A stretch of 64,000 nt of DNA from Peribacillus acanthi (lineage in GTDB: Bacteria; Bacillota; Bacilli; Bacillales; DSM-1321). How positions within the stretch are numbered: position 1 is the stretch's first letter; the number at the start of each line of letters is the position of its first letter. Position numbers and translations under genes: made by a program. The stretch covers positions 1 through 64,000 of the forward strand of contig NZ_QBBX01000017.1 in assembly GCF_003073175.1 (NCBI RefSeq), given 5' to 3'. Shown here piece by piece: positions 1-8,902 of the stretch. The notes beneath the pieces are model-generated. The model saw nothing but the letters and a program-made list of their open reading frames with translations, had not been told where the DNA came from and made no database searches.

Positions 1-3
1 GCC

Positions 4-28
4 TTAGCCCTATGGAATATAGAGCTAA
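4..28. terminator. Possible hairpin at the window edge
   Basis: TTAGC-CTAT and ATAG-GCTAA form an interrupted stem of about nine pairs around GGAAT. It lies downstream of the minus-strand peptidase gene. No clear T-run is visible, so terminator function is weak. Confidence 0.25.
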
Positions 29-104
29 AGCCGCTTAAATCATTTTTATTATTTTCAATGTCTACTTTACAGGGGGCAGTTCAGTGTGCTGGTTGCCTTT
101 TATC

Positions 105-1142
105 TTATACGACTCCTGACTCTAAAATCCTAAACGTCTTCCCTTCACAATCCAATTCCGCCATTACTCCATAAGGCATAATCATCATAGGGGACGTATG
201 TCCGAAGCTCATATTATAGAAGATTGGAAGATTAGTAAGCTTCAATTCATCTCGAACGACTCTTACGATCATTTCTTTGTATTCATCATAGTATTGATTA
301 TCGTACGGCTTGCCAAATAATAATCCATTCACTCGTTGCAAGATTCCTTGAGATCCATAATTCCTTAGCCAATACCCTAAATATTCAGGAGTAGGTTTGT
401 CCTCAGAGGTTTCGAAGAATAGTAACTTTCCTTCCCATTCATTGTGGGGAGGCCAAACTTCTGTGCCTTTTAGCATTTCTAGTACTTCGATACAGCCTCC
501 AATCAACTCTCCGCGATGGACCCCTTCTCCCTGTAACACTTCATAGCCATTATTCTCTTCCGTTTTCCTTTTTCGTCCTTTATTTTTTTCTTCCCATGGA
601 ATAAACTCACTCGTCCAAATAGGGGAAGGTGGAACTTCACCAATTGCTTCAGTATTAAAAAGGACTTTATCTACCCAATGAGATGTATAATCAAATATCT
701 CTACATTTTCAGCAAATTCAGCCAGGATGGATGGTCCATAAAAGCTGGCTACCCCAGCCTTTCTGCATATCATATGTGATACTGTTGTGTCAGAATATCC
801 TATAAATATTTTCGGGTTATTTCGGATCGCACCATAATCTATATAGGGTAACATCCTTACACTTTCGTAACCACCAATACAAGCAAAAATCCCTTTTATC
901 GAAGGATCAGCAAATGCATTCATTAAATCCTCTGCCCTTTTTTCAGGATATTCATAGATGAATTTCGATCCACAAAGAGTATGAGGCATTTCTACAACCT
1001 GTAGACCGAATTGTTCCTCTAATCTCTTTTTTCCCATTTGATATCTCCACAGGAGATCCTCGTCTCCTGCTCCCCCCCATGAGAGGCTGACTGTCGCTAC
1101 TTTATCACCTTTCTTTAACGCACTCGGTTTCCTTAATTGCAT
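105..1142 (-). CDS. S66 family serine peptidase (LD-carboxypeptidase / MccF-like)
   Basis: This 345-aa cytoplasmic protein has the S66 layout. The nucleophile Ser117 sits in GYSDTT, the catalytic Glu244 in FFETSED and His315 in FGHTSP, in the order known for LD-carboxypeptidases and the microcin C self-immunity peptidase MccF. Members either trim tetrapeptides during murein recycling or cleave toxic acyl-adenylates such as processed microcin C. The length and the longer middle region with charged KNKGRKRK fit the MccF-like branch better than LdcA, but this is inference. No signal peptide is seen. The lipoprotein gene starts upstream in the same direction and ends 14 nt before this start, so they are probably cotranscribed. 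Confidence 0.85.
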   Translation of the reverse strand: MQLRKPSALKKGDKVATVSLSWGGAGDEDLLWRYQMGKKRLEEQFGLQVVEMPHTLCGSKFIYEYPEKRAEDLMNAFADPSIKGIFACIGGYESVRMLPYIDYGAIRNNPKIFIGYSDTTVSHMICRKAGVASFYGPSILAEFAENVEIFDYTSHWVDKVLFNTEAIGEVPPSPIWTSEFIPWEEKNKGRKRKTEENNGYEVLQGEGVHRGELIGGCIEVLEMLKGTEVWPPHNEWEGKLLFFETSEDKPTPEYLGYWLRNYGSQGILQRVNGLLFGKPYDNQYYDEYKEMIVRVVRDELKLTNLPIFYNMSFGHTSPMMIMPYGVMAELDCEGKTFRILESGVV

Positions 1143-1156
1143 GGTGAGCCCCCTAT

Positions 1157-2347
1157 CTATTTTTGCTCATAAAAAGCTTTGTACTCTTTAGATAACTGAT
1201 CGATCGGCCCATATACTTTCTCCAAGGACTTAGTTGATCGTTCCGCAATAGTTTCAAGCTTGTGTTCGGTCCTTAAATCAATATAATCATACTCCATTAG
1301 ATTTTTGGCATATTTCATGAATGATTCAAATCCGTATGTTTCTACTAAGTATTTTGTAACTAAGAAGCCATAGCCATAGAGTTCATGAACATCCTTATAA
1401 TCTAAGTAATTTATCTCATTAATAGGGATAAACTCTTTAATATTCAATAAATAATGATTCTCAGTTTCTAGGGAGTAGCCAGGGTTAATGCTCAGTTTCC
1501 CATCTGACTCTCTTTGAATAGAATTCTCCAATACCTTCGCTAATCCTTCCTGAAGGAATAACGATACATTATCATTAGAAAAATCAGATAGCATTTTATG
1601 ACTCAGTTCATGGGCAAGAAGTTGAAGGACTGAAGAGTCACTATTCGTTGTATCAATGAGGATTTTCAGAGATTCTCCCGTCTCGTTCCATCCATTTAGA
1701 ATGCTCGTAGGTATAGTAGCTGAAATGTGCTCCATCCGATCATACAGCTTAACGTGAACATCCTGCGGATTCCATCCAAACTGTTCTTTATATAATTGGA
1801 TAACATCAGAAGCTTCCTTTAATATTTGAGAAACTTGATTCTCATCCATACCATCTAAATAGTAGACATGGAGGGGACCTTCAGACATTTCCTTGAAGAA
1901 TAAATCATTGATTTTCCACTTTTCATTTGATTGAATAATGGAATAGGTTACGAAATTATCAAATACTTTATAGTCTTGGTACTGCAAAGAAACCTTCATC
2001 TCCAAGCTCCCTAGATTATTTGATTTCAGTTTTATTTCTCCAACCTCAACTGATATCTTCCAGCCTACTTTTTTTCTATTTATAGCTTCCTCCATCCAAC
2101 GCACTTGTTCTTTATAAAATAATGGATTGTTCTCGTTTTGGAATTCAAGAAATCGATTGATATCATTCTCTTCCACCGCTTTAATCATAGGTTCAAAATA
2201 AACCTTAAGGCTATCTTCTTTCGACACTTTCTCCTCTTTCATTTCTTGATTTTTCTTGGTGGATGTAGTTTCAGAAGAAGAGCAACCACTTAATGCTAGA
2301 AAAGTAGAAACAACTAGTAAAAATATTAATTTTTTCATAAACGGCAT
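1157..2347 (-). CDS. Lipoprotein with HExxH metallopeptidase-like domain
   Basis: The protein has 396 aa. The N-terminus is a lipoprotein signal: MKK, a hydrophobic stretch, and lipobox LSGC with Cys22, so it should be membrane-anchored outside the cell. Residues 246-250 read HELSH, the zinc-binding helix of gluzincin (peptidase MA-like) families, followed by a conserved LQEGLAK segment that could supply the third ligand glutamate. Residues 40-150 look like an NTF2-like or TcaA-type accessory domain (inference from the repeated beta-strand pattern only). The substrate is unknown. It heads a probable two-gene unit with the S66 peptidase, suggesting a cell wall or peptide-processing role. Confidence 0.7.
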   Translation of the reverse strand: MPFMKKLIFLLVVSTFLALSGCSSSETTSTKKNQEMKEEKVSKEDSLKVYFEPMIKAVEENDINRFLEFQNENNPLFYKEQVRWMEEAINRKKVGWKISVEVGEIKLKSNNLGSLEMKVSLQYQDYKVFDNFVTYSIIQSNEKWKINDLFFKEMSEGPLHVYYLDGMDENQVSQILKEASDVIQLYKEQFGWNPQDVHVKLYDRMEHISATIPTSILNGWNETGESLKILIDTTNSDSSVLQLLAHELSHKMLSDFSNDNVSLFLQEGLAKVLENSIQRESDGKLSINPGYSLETENHYLLNIKEFIPINEINYLDYKDVHELYGYGFLVTKYLVETYGFESFMKYAKNLMEYDYIDLRTEHKLETIAERSTKSLEKVYGPIDQLSKEYKAFYEQK

Positions 2348-2410
2348 CCTTTAAATTGAATTTTTTACCATATATGTATTTTATTACTATAATACTAATA
2401 TATGTTAGAC

Positions 2411-2446
2411 CACAAAAAAAATAAAGACAGTCAAATGACTGCCTTA
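2411..2446 (-). terminator. Intrinsic terminator of the N-demethylase operon
   Basis: On the minus strand AAGGCAGTCA, a two-base loop and TGACTGTCTT form a stem followed by TTTATTTTTTTT. It lies just after the reductase stop codon and ends the operon starting at 4871. Confidence 0.8.
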
Positions 2447-2449
2447 AGA

Positions 2450-3403
2450 CTACTTTATATCAACTACCAACCTATTAGATTTAGCCCTTGAAACACATGT
2501 TAAGATCCTATTTTGACAGTTTCGTTCCTCTTCATCATAAAAAGAATCATAGTGATCAATTTCTCCTTCAACCACCTTTAGTTCACAAGTTCCACAGCAC
2601 CCTACACGACAGGAGTAAGGTGCATTAATCCCAGCTTCAATAAGCGCTTCCAACAATGTCTTATCTTGATCAACCTCTACTATCGTTCCATTGTATAGTT
2701 GCACTTGAAAGGGTTTAGGATGTAACGGCCTTACAGGACTAAAACGCTCCACATGAATACTTGAGCATGGATATCCTATATTCCTTGCTGATTCAGAAAA
2801 TTTAGTGATAAAGGATTCTGGTCCACAAAAATACACATGGGTTCCGATTGGATGTTGAAGAAGGGAGGTCACTGTTAATCGTTTGGAAGCTTCTTCTTGT
2901 GAAAAATAATAATAACATTGACCTGGATATTCTTTATTTAAAAAATGGTAGAAGGCACAAAGTTCTCTAGTTTTAGAAGCATAGTGAAGTTCAAAAGAGC
3001 CTCCTCTTTCTTTCAATTCAGACATCATGGATAAATAGGGGGTAATTCCAATACCCGCTGCATAAAACACATGGTGCTTTGCTTGAAAGCTGAGTGGGAA
3101 ATGATTTTTTGGATAGCTAATCGCTAACGTGTCTCCTGCTTTCACATGGTTATGCCAATAGATTGAACCACCTTTTGAATCGTCGCTTAAACGAATCGCA
3201 ATTTGGTAGCTACTCGTCTGCTTCGGATGACTCGTTAAAGAATATGACCTTTGAAGCCTATTCATATAAGTCGTAATGTGTGCTCCACCAGAAAAAGAAG
3301 GGAGGTTGGTACGATTAACCGGAACAAGTGTAAATCGTTTTACAAATTGATTCTCTTTGAAAACTGAATGAACTTTAACTGGAATGGTTTCTTCTTTATA
3401 CAT
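2450..3403 (-). CDS. FMN/2Fe-2S oxidoreductase (VanB/PDR type), N-demethylase partner
   Basis: The 317-aa protein is built like phthalate-dioxygenase-type reductases. An FAD/FMN-binding beta barrel (RSYSLTS, about residues 50-55) is followed by an NAD-binding domain (FYAAGIGITPYLSMM and VYFCGPESF). A plant-type ferredoxin domain lies at the C-terminus, with the cluster cysteines in YSCRVGCCGTCEL and ILTC. It would pass electrons from NAD(P)H through flavin to the 2Fe-2S centre and on to an oxygenase. Its place 18 nt after the DmmA-like gene makes the DUF3445 haem demethylase the likely acceptor. The start is chosen from AAGGTGG upstream of ATG. Confidence 0.85.
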   Translation of the reverse strand: MYKEETIPVKVHSVFKENQFVKRFTLVPVNRTNLPSFSGGAHITTYMNRLQRSYSLTSHPKQTSSYQIAIRLSDDSKGGSIYWHNHVKAGDTLAISYPKNHFPLSFQAKHHVFYAAGIGITPYLSMMSELKERGGSFELHYASKTRELCAFYHFLNKEYPGQCYYYFSQEEASKRLTVTSLLQHPIGTHVYFCGPESFITKFSESARNIGYPCSSIHVERFSPVRPLHPKPFQVQLYNGTIVEVDQDKTLLEALIEAGINAPYSCRVGCCGTCELKVVEGEIDHYDSFYDEEERNCQNRILTCVSRAKSNRLVVDIK

Positions 3404-3420
3404 CGGTTTTCCACCTTTGT

Positions 3421-3891
3421 TTAAAGTTTAGCTACATACCCTAAATAGGCATCTAGTATAGGAGAATAATGATCTGAAATCGACATTAGTAAATCACAAT
3501 GAAGACATATAATTTCTGGTTGAACTTGTATTTCAATCTCCGTAATACCATGACACCGGCAACAAAACACATTTCTCTTTTCAACCCCATGGGCTATGTA
3601 CTGCGCTTCTTCATCGGTAAATCCAATAGTTTGTACCAAATGACCAATCGTTTTAAGTGTCTCAAATGGAGCAGCAACATAGAGAAAGCTCCCCATTTTT
3701 TGCTGACTCAACCAATCGGATATGTTCTCAGACTCTTCTAGTAATCTCATTTCATAAGCAAGCTTTGTTTCTTGCACTATTCCAATTATTTTTTTAAAAA
3801 TCTCCATTCCCCTTCGATCTCCAATAAATAAATATTTTCGTTTTCCAGGAATGAAAGTTGGTTCTTGAAGGAAATCTCTCACTTTTTTCAC
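3421..3891 (-). CDS. DmmA-family subunit, dimethylamine monooxygenase-like
   Basis: The 156-aa protein has a C-terminal zinc-ribbon-like part: CCRCHG and CLHCD form two CxxC pairs, which matches the DmmA C-terminal domain described with dimethylamine monooxygenases. The start is GTG, overlapping the stop of the upstream DUF3445 gene (GTGA), so translation is coupled. In related operons this subunit accompanies the haem-dependent demethylase and the flavin/Fe-S reductase. Its precise function, cofactor carrier or adaptor, is not evident from sequence. Confidence 0.65.
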   Translation of the reverse strand: MKKVRDFLQEPTFIPGKRKYLFIGDRRGMEIFKKIIGIVQETKLAYEMRLLEESENISDWLSQQKMGSFLYVAAPFETLKTIGHLVQTIGFTDEEAQYIAHGVEKRNVFCCRCHGITEIEIQVQPEIICLHCDLLMSISDHYSPILDAYLGYVAKL

Positions 3892-4871
3892 CTAATTTCC
3901 TGATGTCTTTCCTTTAAGTAATCTAACACCTGTTTTTTAAATAAGGAAAGTCCTTTATAATCCGTTATATATTCAGGTAGTTCTTGGAGAATCTGATAAA
4001 ATTGTACGAGCCACTCTCGTTTGGTTGTAAATTCATCTAAAGATATTAAATGAGTATGGATGGTAAATAAGATTCCATTTGATCCAGGCAGACGGAATAA
4101 TTTCTGATCTTCTACACGTAAATGGACAACGTCTCCTGCGTTTTCTTTTGTTACTTTCTTTCGGTCCTGGCCCCATTGATCAAACGTTTCTAGTGACGTA
4201 TCGAGTCGACTTCCCGCCATTAATGACCAATTTTTTCTCCCCCAAGGGTTTCCCGCTTCTAATCTTAGAAGGAAATTGTTTATTCGATTGTCTAAAGATT
4301 CTTCTTTAAATCCCGGGATTGGATGATGAATTTCTTTAAAATTCATCCCTAGATTAAACGCAAGCGACCAATTGGCAGGAAAACATAACTGACCTGCATC
4401 CAAAAATAAATCACCATCTCGTTGCATCATGAATAGTAAATCTTCTTGTACATGCCTTCCGATAAAATCCAATGGCTCACATGGAAGAGTGTCTACATCG
4501 CCAAATGTAAAATGATGTTTTTCGTCTAGGATTTTATTGCGGAAAACCCAATCGTCACCATACTTATCTATCAAAAACTCAGTTGGATAATAGGTTGTAA
4601 GATGATCTATTATTAGCTCTAGAATCTCCCATTGTCCTTTTATCGAATGAGACTGAGATTGGAAGCAACGTTTCGGATATTTGGTTAGCAGGTCCCGTTT
4701 AAGTTTTATTTCGTCCACGTAGGTATCCGTAATATCAATACTTTTAGGCACTTTTAATAGCGTTGAATTATTGGAATACCGATATACATCACCCTTAAAG
4801 GGATAAGGAAATGAATTCAAATCTTTAATCCTCCTCATCACACCTATTTTCTGAAAATTGTTTATATTCAT
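3888..4871 (-). CDS. Heme-dependent oxidative N-demethylase (DUF3445)
   Basis: The protein has 327 aa. Sequence features I associate with the DUF3445/HDOD family include FPYPFKGDVYRY near the N-terminus, LDAGQLCFPANWSL around residues 158-172, the IHHPIP motif soon after, and LRVEDQKLFRLPGS followed by FTIHTHLISL near residues 250-280. HDOD enzymes use haem and oxygen to remove methyl groups from amines. The gene is first of three coupled genes with the DmmA-like subunit and a VanB-type reductase, consistent with growth on methylated amines. A perfect 22-bp palindrome lies about 40 bp upstream and may be its operator. Confidence 0.8.
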   Translation of the reverse strand: MNINNFQKIGVMRRIKDLNSFPYPFKGDVYRYSNNSTLLKVPKSIDITDTYVDEIKLKRDLLTKYPKRCFQSQSHSIKGQWEILELIIDHLTTYYPTEFLIDKYGDDWVFRNKILDEKHHFTFGDVDTLPCEPLDFIGRHVQEDLLFMMQRDGDLFLDAGQLCFPANWSLAFNLGMNFKEIHHPIPGFKEESLDNRINNFLLRLEAGNPWGRKNWSLMAGSRLDTSLETFDQWGQDRKKVTKENAGDVVHLRVEDQKLFRLPGSNGILFTIHTHLISLDEFTTKREWLVQFYQILQELPEYITDYKGLSLFKKQVLDYLKERHQEIR

Positions 4872-4908
4872 TTTAATGAAATTAAGAATACAGTGAAAGA
4901 AGAAATTA

Positions 4909-4930
4909 TTTAATCAAACGATTGATTAAA
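4909..4930. promoter_or_regulatory. 22-bp palindrome, probable TetR-type operator
   Basis: TTTAATCAA and TTGATTAAA are perfect 9-bp inverted arms around ACGA. The form AATCAAxxxxTTGATT is typical of operators bound by TetR-family dimers. It lies 38-60 bp before the N-demethylase start, a usual repressor position. No TetR gene is in the window. Confidence 0.5.
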
Positions 4931-5177
4931 TTTTTGAGGAGCTATTTTGGCATTTAATAGATTATATGTGCCTGATGAACATTTCTTACTGTTTTTTAGC
5001 GAAAATATCCAGTGTTCTCGCTCTCTACTCTATCAAGGATATGTGGCTTAGTGTTTGCAAATTCAAACACATTAAAGGCGTGGTGAACGAAGCAGAACGA
5101 TAGTAATTCCATAGGTAAAGTTTCATATTAAATCATGATAATTACCATGAGCATAGTTCCGCTCTACCACCATTGAA

Positions 5178-5222
5178 AAAAGGACTTAAGAAGCCTTCAT
5201 AAAGACAAACCTCTTAACCCCT
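5178..5222 (-). terminator. Probable terminator of the beta-propeller gene
   Basis: On the minus strand, AGGGGTTAAGA after the stop codon pairs imperfectly with TCTTAAGTCCT about 20 nt later, followed by TTTTTT. Stem pairing is interrupted, so strength is uncertain. Confidence 0.5.
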
Positions 5223-5227
5223 CGGAT

Positions 5228-6553
5228 TTATTCTGCATATAAATATGACTTGATGTCTTCACCAACAAAAGCTTTCCAGATAATCAGATTGTATGGATAG
5301 TCCCAATCGATATCCTCCTCATTACCAAACATTTGATGGAGTCGATTGTTATTGAAGATGATCGAACCTTTTTGGTCAAATGCTACTCCATCTACCCATA
5401 GCATCCGATCTTCCGAAACAAATTTCTTAAAGTTATTTTTATGTGGGTTATATATTCCCACACCTTTTCCTTCTAACATCGTATAAAAAACATTTCCTTT
5501 GTTATCAGCATGCATACCGTCTGTTGTTGTCCCTTTGCTTCCTATCGCTTGAACCGCTCCTTCGATTTCTGCAAGTGAATGATTGTAATCTCTTAAATAG
5601 GAGGTATCTACACTATATAAATTACGTCCCGTAATAGGCGTATAGTACAGAGTGTTACGGTCGGATGACAATGCGATACCGTCACAACCAATTTTAATAG
5701 GTTTATTCTTAAAGACTGGTTTGTTGTCAATTTCAAAAATAAACCCAGGGAAATCCTGTGTACTAAAATGTCTATCTAAAACTCTCCTAAAAGTTTTAGT
5801 TTTCATATTGTAAACAATGATTCCTCCAACAACCGGATGATCTGGCCAACCATTCCCTGAATCGGTTATATAAACGAAACCATTCTTATTATCCACAACC
5901 AAGTCATTTAAAAAGGATGTTCTGTAGGATGCAATCTCATCTGGGATTTTTATGGAGTCAATCATCATGTTTGTATTTAAATCGATTAGCACCAACTTTT
6001 GTGAACCATCTAAAGAAGGAGCATAGGCAACCTTTCCTTGATCGAGAATCCACATTCGGTTTAACTCATCAATTTCATACCCTAAGACTGATTGAAGAAC
6101 TTTTACATTCCCTACTTTATTCCAATCCCAACTCGGAAAGGGCTCTAATAATGGTTTTCCATTTACCAACACGATTCGGTTTAATGTGGAAGGTATCCCC
6201 TTCGCCCATCGAGGAACTGAAATATAATAATTCCCTTTTTGATCTACTTTCAAATTGCCTGGCATCGCTTTTTTCCAGTATTGATTTGCTTCGAATTGTT
6301 TCTTCATAACAGAGTCCTGAAAGTTCCAATTTAAACGATTCCAGTGAAATAGTATTTCGTATGATCCTTTACTACTTTTCTCGTGATTAAAATCCGGATC
6401 TCGCTTCTTATCTTGACTTTGTTGATAGAACTGTTGATAAGGAGGAGGTTGGGGATAAAAATAAGATTCATAAAAATTAGGATGGGGTTGTTGCTGTGGA
6501 TAAATATAAGGTTGGGGATAAAATTGAATAGATCGATCCGGCTCCTTCATCAT
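5228..6553 (-). CDS. Major royal jelly/yellow-type beta-propeller protein with Pro/Tyr/Gln-rich tail
   Basis: The 441-aa protein has two parts. Residues 1-60 are low complexity, rich in Pro, Tyr, Gln and Phe (FYPQPYIYPQQQ, YFYPQPPPYQQF). Residues 70-441 resemble the bacterial MRJP/yellow (L-dopachrome tautomerase-related) family of six-bladed propellers, seen in RMWILDQG, VYITDSG, GCDGIALSSD, LYYTPITGR, TDGMHADNKGNVFYT and WVDGVAFD. No signal peptide is visible. The tail resembles spore-coat or surface proteins, so an outer spore layer is possible (inference). The catalytic role is unknown. GGAGG precedes the ATG pair used as start. Confidence 0.75.
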   Translation of the reverse strand: MMKEPDRSIQFYPQPYIYPQQQPHPNFYESYFYPQPPPYQQFYQQSQDKKRDPDFNHEKSSKGSYEILFHWNRLNWNFQDSVMKKQFEANQYWKKAMPGNLKVDQKGNYYISVPRWAKGIPSTLNRIVLVNGKPLLEPFPSWDWNKVGNVKVLQSVLGYEIDELNRMWILDQGKVAYAPSLDGSQKLVLIDLNTNMMIDSIKIPDEIASYRTSFLNDLVVDNKNGFVYITDSGNGWPDHPVVGGIIVYNMKTKTFRRVLDRHFSTQDFPGFIFEIDNKPVFKNKPIKIGCDGIALSSDRNTLYYTPITGRNLYSVDTSYLRDYNHSLAEIEGAVQAIGSKGTTTDGMHADNKGNVFYTMLEGKGVGIYNPHKNNFKKFVSEDRMLWVDGVAFDQKGSIIFNNNRLHQMFGNEEDIDWDYPYNLIIWKAFVGEDIKSYLYAE

Positions 6554-7236
6554 ATAGGCCTCCAGGTGAAAACATGATAATTACCTATATGTGTTTCAAA
6601 AAAAATTGGCTTGGGCGGGTATCTTGATTTTTAAAATAAAAAGCCCCATTACTGGATAGTAACAGGACCCCTTATTGAAAATAATTTACCTACTTATTGC
6701 TGTTCAGTAATAATAATGTCCTGCTACACCCATTTTCCACAAACCCTTGTCATTCCTACGTTCATATTTTAAGAATTTTCAAACAGTTAAAATAGAGTTC
6801 TCCACGAATCAGGCATTTTCTCAATTTTCTTCTCACTTTCTTCTGCCACAACTTTATTATTTATGATAATAATGTTCTGCGATTTCTTGCTTTTCTTCCT
6901 GCCTTTTTCTCCTGCTTTTTCTCACTCTTTTTTAGCCTTTTGGGGTTCGTAAGAACCCCTCACACTTTTATTCGAGCATTGATAGGAAAGGGCTTATCAG
7001 GCTTTTTCTTCTCTTTTTTATTCAGGCAAAAAGGATGGGGTTCTTGTTCCCACCCTTCTTATTCTTTCTTTTCTTCCTGCCTTTATCCACACGTTTTCCA
7101 CAGGCATATCAGAACTTTGTTTTGATTTTGACAGGGGTTTATTATGTCCCACAAGAGTTTATTATGGGGTTACATAGTTATTGCAGGGAATAGGATTAAA
7201 GGGATTAGGGAGTATAAAGCATTTTAATCCCACAAC
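6554..7236. other. Long non-coding stretch between core-like and accessory regions
   Basis: No supportable gene is seen in about 680 bases. The stretch is pyrimidine-rich, with direct repeats of TTTTCTTCCTGCCTTT near 6890 and 7070 and of GTTTATTATG near 7137 and 7159. A short hairpin ATTACT-GGAT-AGTAAC lies near 6650. The gene types change here from conserved enzymes to small immunity-like genes, so this may be an island boundary; no attachment site was recognised. Confidence 0.4.
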
Positions 7237-7623
7237 TCATTTCATATATGTAGATAAATATTGCAACAGCAATTTTCTTGCCTTTTCAAAATCCATATAT
7301 TCTTGGTAAAATCCATCATATTGAGTTATGTTATCTTCAAAAAATCTATATTGTTTAAAGAACTCAAAGAATGAAAACCTCAACATTTCTATTTGACCTT
7401 TTGGAATTTTATTTGATTTCCCTATTAAAACATAACTTAAAGACCCAGCGATGTTCATGCAATAAGTATTAAAATCCGCTGTCAACCAGTTATCATCATC
7501 AGATAACTTGGAAAAAGCATTACTGTAATCTTCTTGGATTTTATCTGTATCTCTATAGGGGAACGGTTTCTGCAATTTCTCATTTATCAGTACCAGTTGT
7601 CTTTCAATATCATTCAAATCCAT
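7237..7623 (-). CDS. Unrecognised 128-aa protein
   Basis: This is a mostly helical, acidic soluble protein with many aromatic residues (SFFEFFKQYRFFEDN, YDGFYQEYMDFEKARK). I cannot place it in a family. It is first of six minus-strand genes in a row, several of which belong to DUF families often found beside toxin-immunity loci. An ATG with a GGAAAAGGAAATG-type upstream sequence supports the start. Confidence 0.55.
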   Translation of the reverse strand: MDLNDIERQLVLINEKLQKPFPYRDTDKIQEDYSNAFSKLSDDDNWLTADFNTYCMNIAGSLSYVLIGKSNKIPKGQIEMLRFSFFEFFKQYRFFEDNITQYDGFYQEYMDFEKARKLLLQYLSTYMK

Positions 7624-7666
7624 TTCCTTTTCTCCGCACCTTCCACATTATTTCCTGTTACGTTAA

Positions 7667-8101
7667 TCATTTCGATAGTATCAACCTTCTTAACTCCTTT
7701 GTCATTTGTGGGGATGTAAGATAAATAGAATCATCGGTAATATACATAAACGTACTCTTCTCATTTTCCTTTCCTAACCATAAATGAATTCCATGTGTAG
7801 GCAGTCCCCCTTCTTCCGCCTCGTATTCCACCATTACATCGTAATCAGGTTCAGATATCTTAACCTCCCCTGGTTGTTTGACAGCAGTCGTAATCGCCTT
7901 TTCAAAAACATCTAATGATTCATCATCTTTAATTGATAGAATAATCTCCTCATTCATTTCTCCTGTTTCATTCGACTCTGAAATTTTAATTTCTGATATT
8001 TTTTCATCTAAAAGAACCATTGTTTCTCCTTGTTGTAATTGGCAACCTATTAAAGCGATTGCAACACATAAAATTGTTAATATCGAAAATATAACCTTCA
8101 A
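7667..8101 (-). CDS. Small lipoprotein, function unknown
   Basis: The 144-aa protein begins with a hydrophobic signal and lipobox LIGC (Cys20), so it should be lipid-anchored. The start is TTG with GAGAGGAAA upstream. The mature part (SEIKISESNETGEMN, then beta strands) resembles small Bacillus lipoproteins of the YhfM type, which have no assigned role. The spacing to the next gene allows its own transcript. Confidence 0.6.
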   Translation of the reverse strand: MKVIFSILTILCVAIALIGCQLQQGETMVLLDEKISEIKISESNETGEMNEEIILSIKDDESLDVFEKAITTAVKQPGEVKISEPDYDVMVEYEAEEGGLPTHGIHLWLGKENEKSTFMYITDDSIYLTSPQMTKELRRLILSK

Positions 8102-8145
8102 GCTATTTCCTCTCCTCTATCATCAAAGTGAGCAGAGTTGCCCAC

Positions 8146-8391
8146 TTAATAAGACGGTTTATATATTCTATCGGTATCGGTATCAATCACAAAATCAACC
8201 TCTGAATCTTCTTCATAGGCAAGTTGGTCAAAGCAGTTAATTCGGCAAAATATAGCTGGAAGGTCTAAAATATCTGAAGTAAGAGTTTTGGAATTTATGT
8301 ACTTTTTCATAAGTTCCTGTTTTGAACACCTTTTCCCTTTAATTAGAACTTGGTGATAATATCCGTCAATTTTAACTATCAATGTCATCAC
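8146..8391 (-). CDS. Unrecognised 81-aa protein
   Basis: A short soluble protein with a beta-hairpin-like start (LIVKIDGYYHQVLIKGKRC) and an acidic end (EEDSEVDFVIDTDTDRIY). No family is recognised. It lies between the lipoprotein and the DUF4275 gene on the same strand. No strong ribosome binding site is seen, which lowers confidence. Confidence 0.45.
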   Translation of the reverse strand: MMTLIVKIDGYYHQVLIKGKRCSKQELMKKYINSKTLTSDILDLPAIFCRINCFDQLAYEEDSEVDFVIDTDTDRIYKPSY

Positions 8392-8418
8392 GATTGACTG
8401 CTAATCAATCCATATAGC

Positions 8419-8883
8419 TTAGTTTGTTTTGTCTTTTCGACTGAAATATGGACCGCACCAGCCTGTTTCATGAGTTTTTACATAAGTCCAATTAAACTCT
8501 TTATCTACTACGTAAACATCTTCTTCATTTATAAATTCCTCGGCTGTTAAAGATGACGCATTTTCAAGTATAAAAGCATCATCCGTATGCTGATAAAAAA
8601 CATAGCAAGATTGTTTTGATTGTTCGTTAAATGCTATATCAGCTTGTTCCTCCTTTAAATACTTCCTTCTTTCATAACTAAATACATGCCATAGGTAGCC
8701 ACAACAACCATCTTCATCATAAAGATAAATAGATTTCTTTTCTGTATCACTAAGATGATTGACAAAGTTATCTTCCCATTGCTTTCGCAGATATGTCCCC
8801 CACTTAGGTATTTCTATCACGCTTACTTTTTTCATTCTTAGTAAAGATACTAAATCCAACATATTTTCCAACATGACACCCAC
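8419..8883 (-). CDS. DUF4275 family protein
   Basis: The 154-aa protein matches the DUF4275 pattern I know from Bacillus: WGTYLRKQWEDNF, then DEDGCCGYLWHVFSYE, then AFNEQSKQSCYVFYQ, then VVDKEFNWTYVKTHETGWCGPYF. The function of the family is unknown. It is often found in islands with other small immunity-like genes. The GTG at 8883 and the ATG at 8874 are both possible starts; neither has a clear ribosome binding site. Confidence 0.7.
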   Translation of the reverse strand: MGVMLENMLDLVSLLRMKKVSVIEIPKWGTYLRKQWEDNFVNHLSDTEKKSIYLYDEDGCCGYLWHVFSYERRKYLKEEQADIAFNEQSKQSCYVFYQHTDDAFILENASSLTAEEFINEEDVYVVDKEFNWTYVKTHETGWCGPYFSRKDKTN

Positions 8884-8902
8884 TTTTTATATAATCAACT
8901 TG

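Larger units (their letters stand above)
4872..5227. other. Non-coding region upstream of the N-demethylase operon
   Basis: No convincing gene is seen in these 356 bases. The right part carries the terminator of the beta-propeller gene and the left part the palindromic operator. A 13-mer CATGATAATTACC near 5135 occurs again at about 6572, just upstream of the beta-propeller gene start; its meaning is unclear. Confidence 0.5.

Noticed and set aside
3499-3741. Plus-strand ORF opposite the DmmA-like gene
   Set aside because: No ribosome binding site; it is antisense to a recognised gene.
5130-6585. CATGATAATTACC repeated near 5135 and 6572 as a regulator site
   Set aside because: Only two copies, not symmetrical, and one is not close to a promoter; reported only as a remark.
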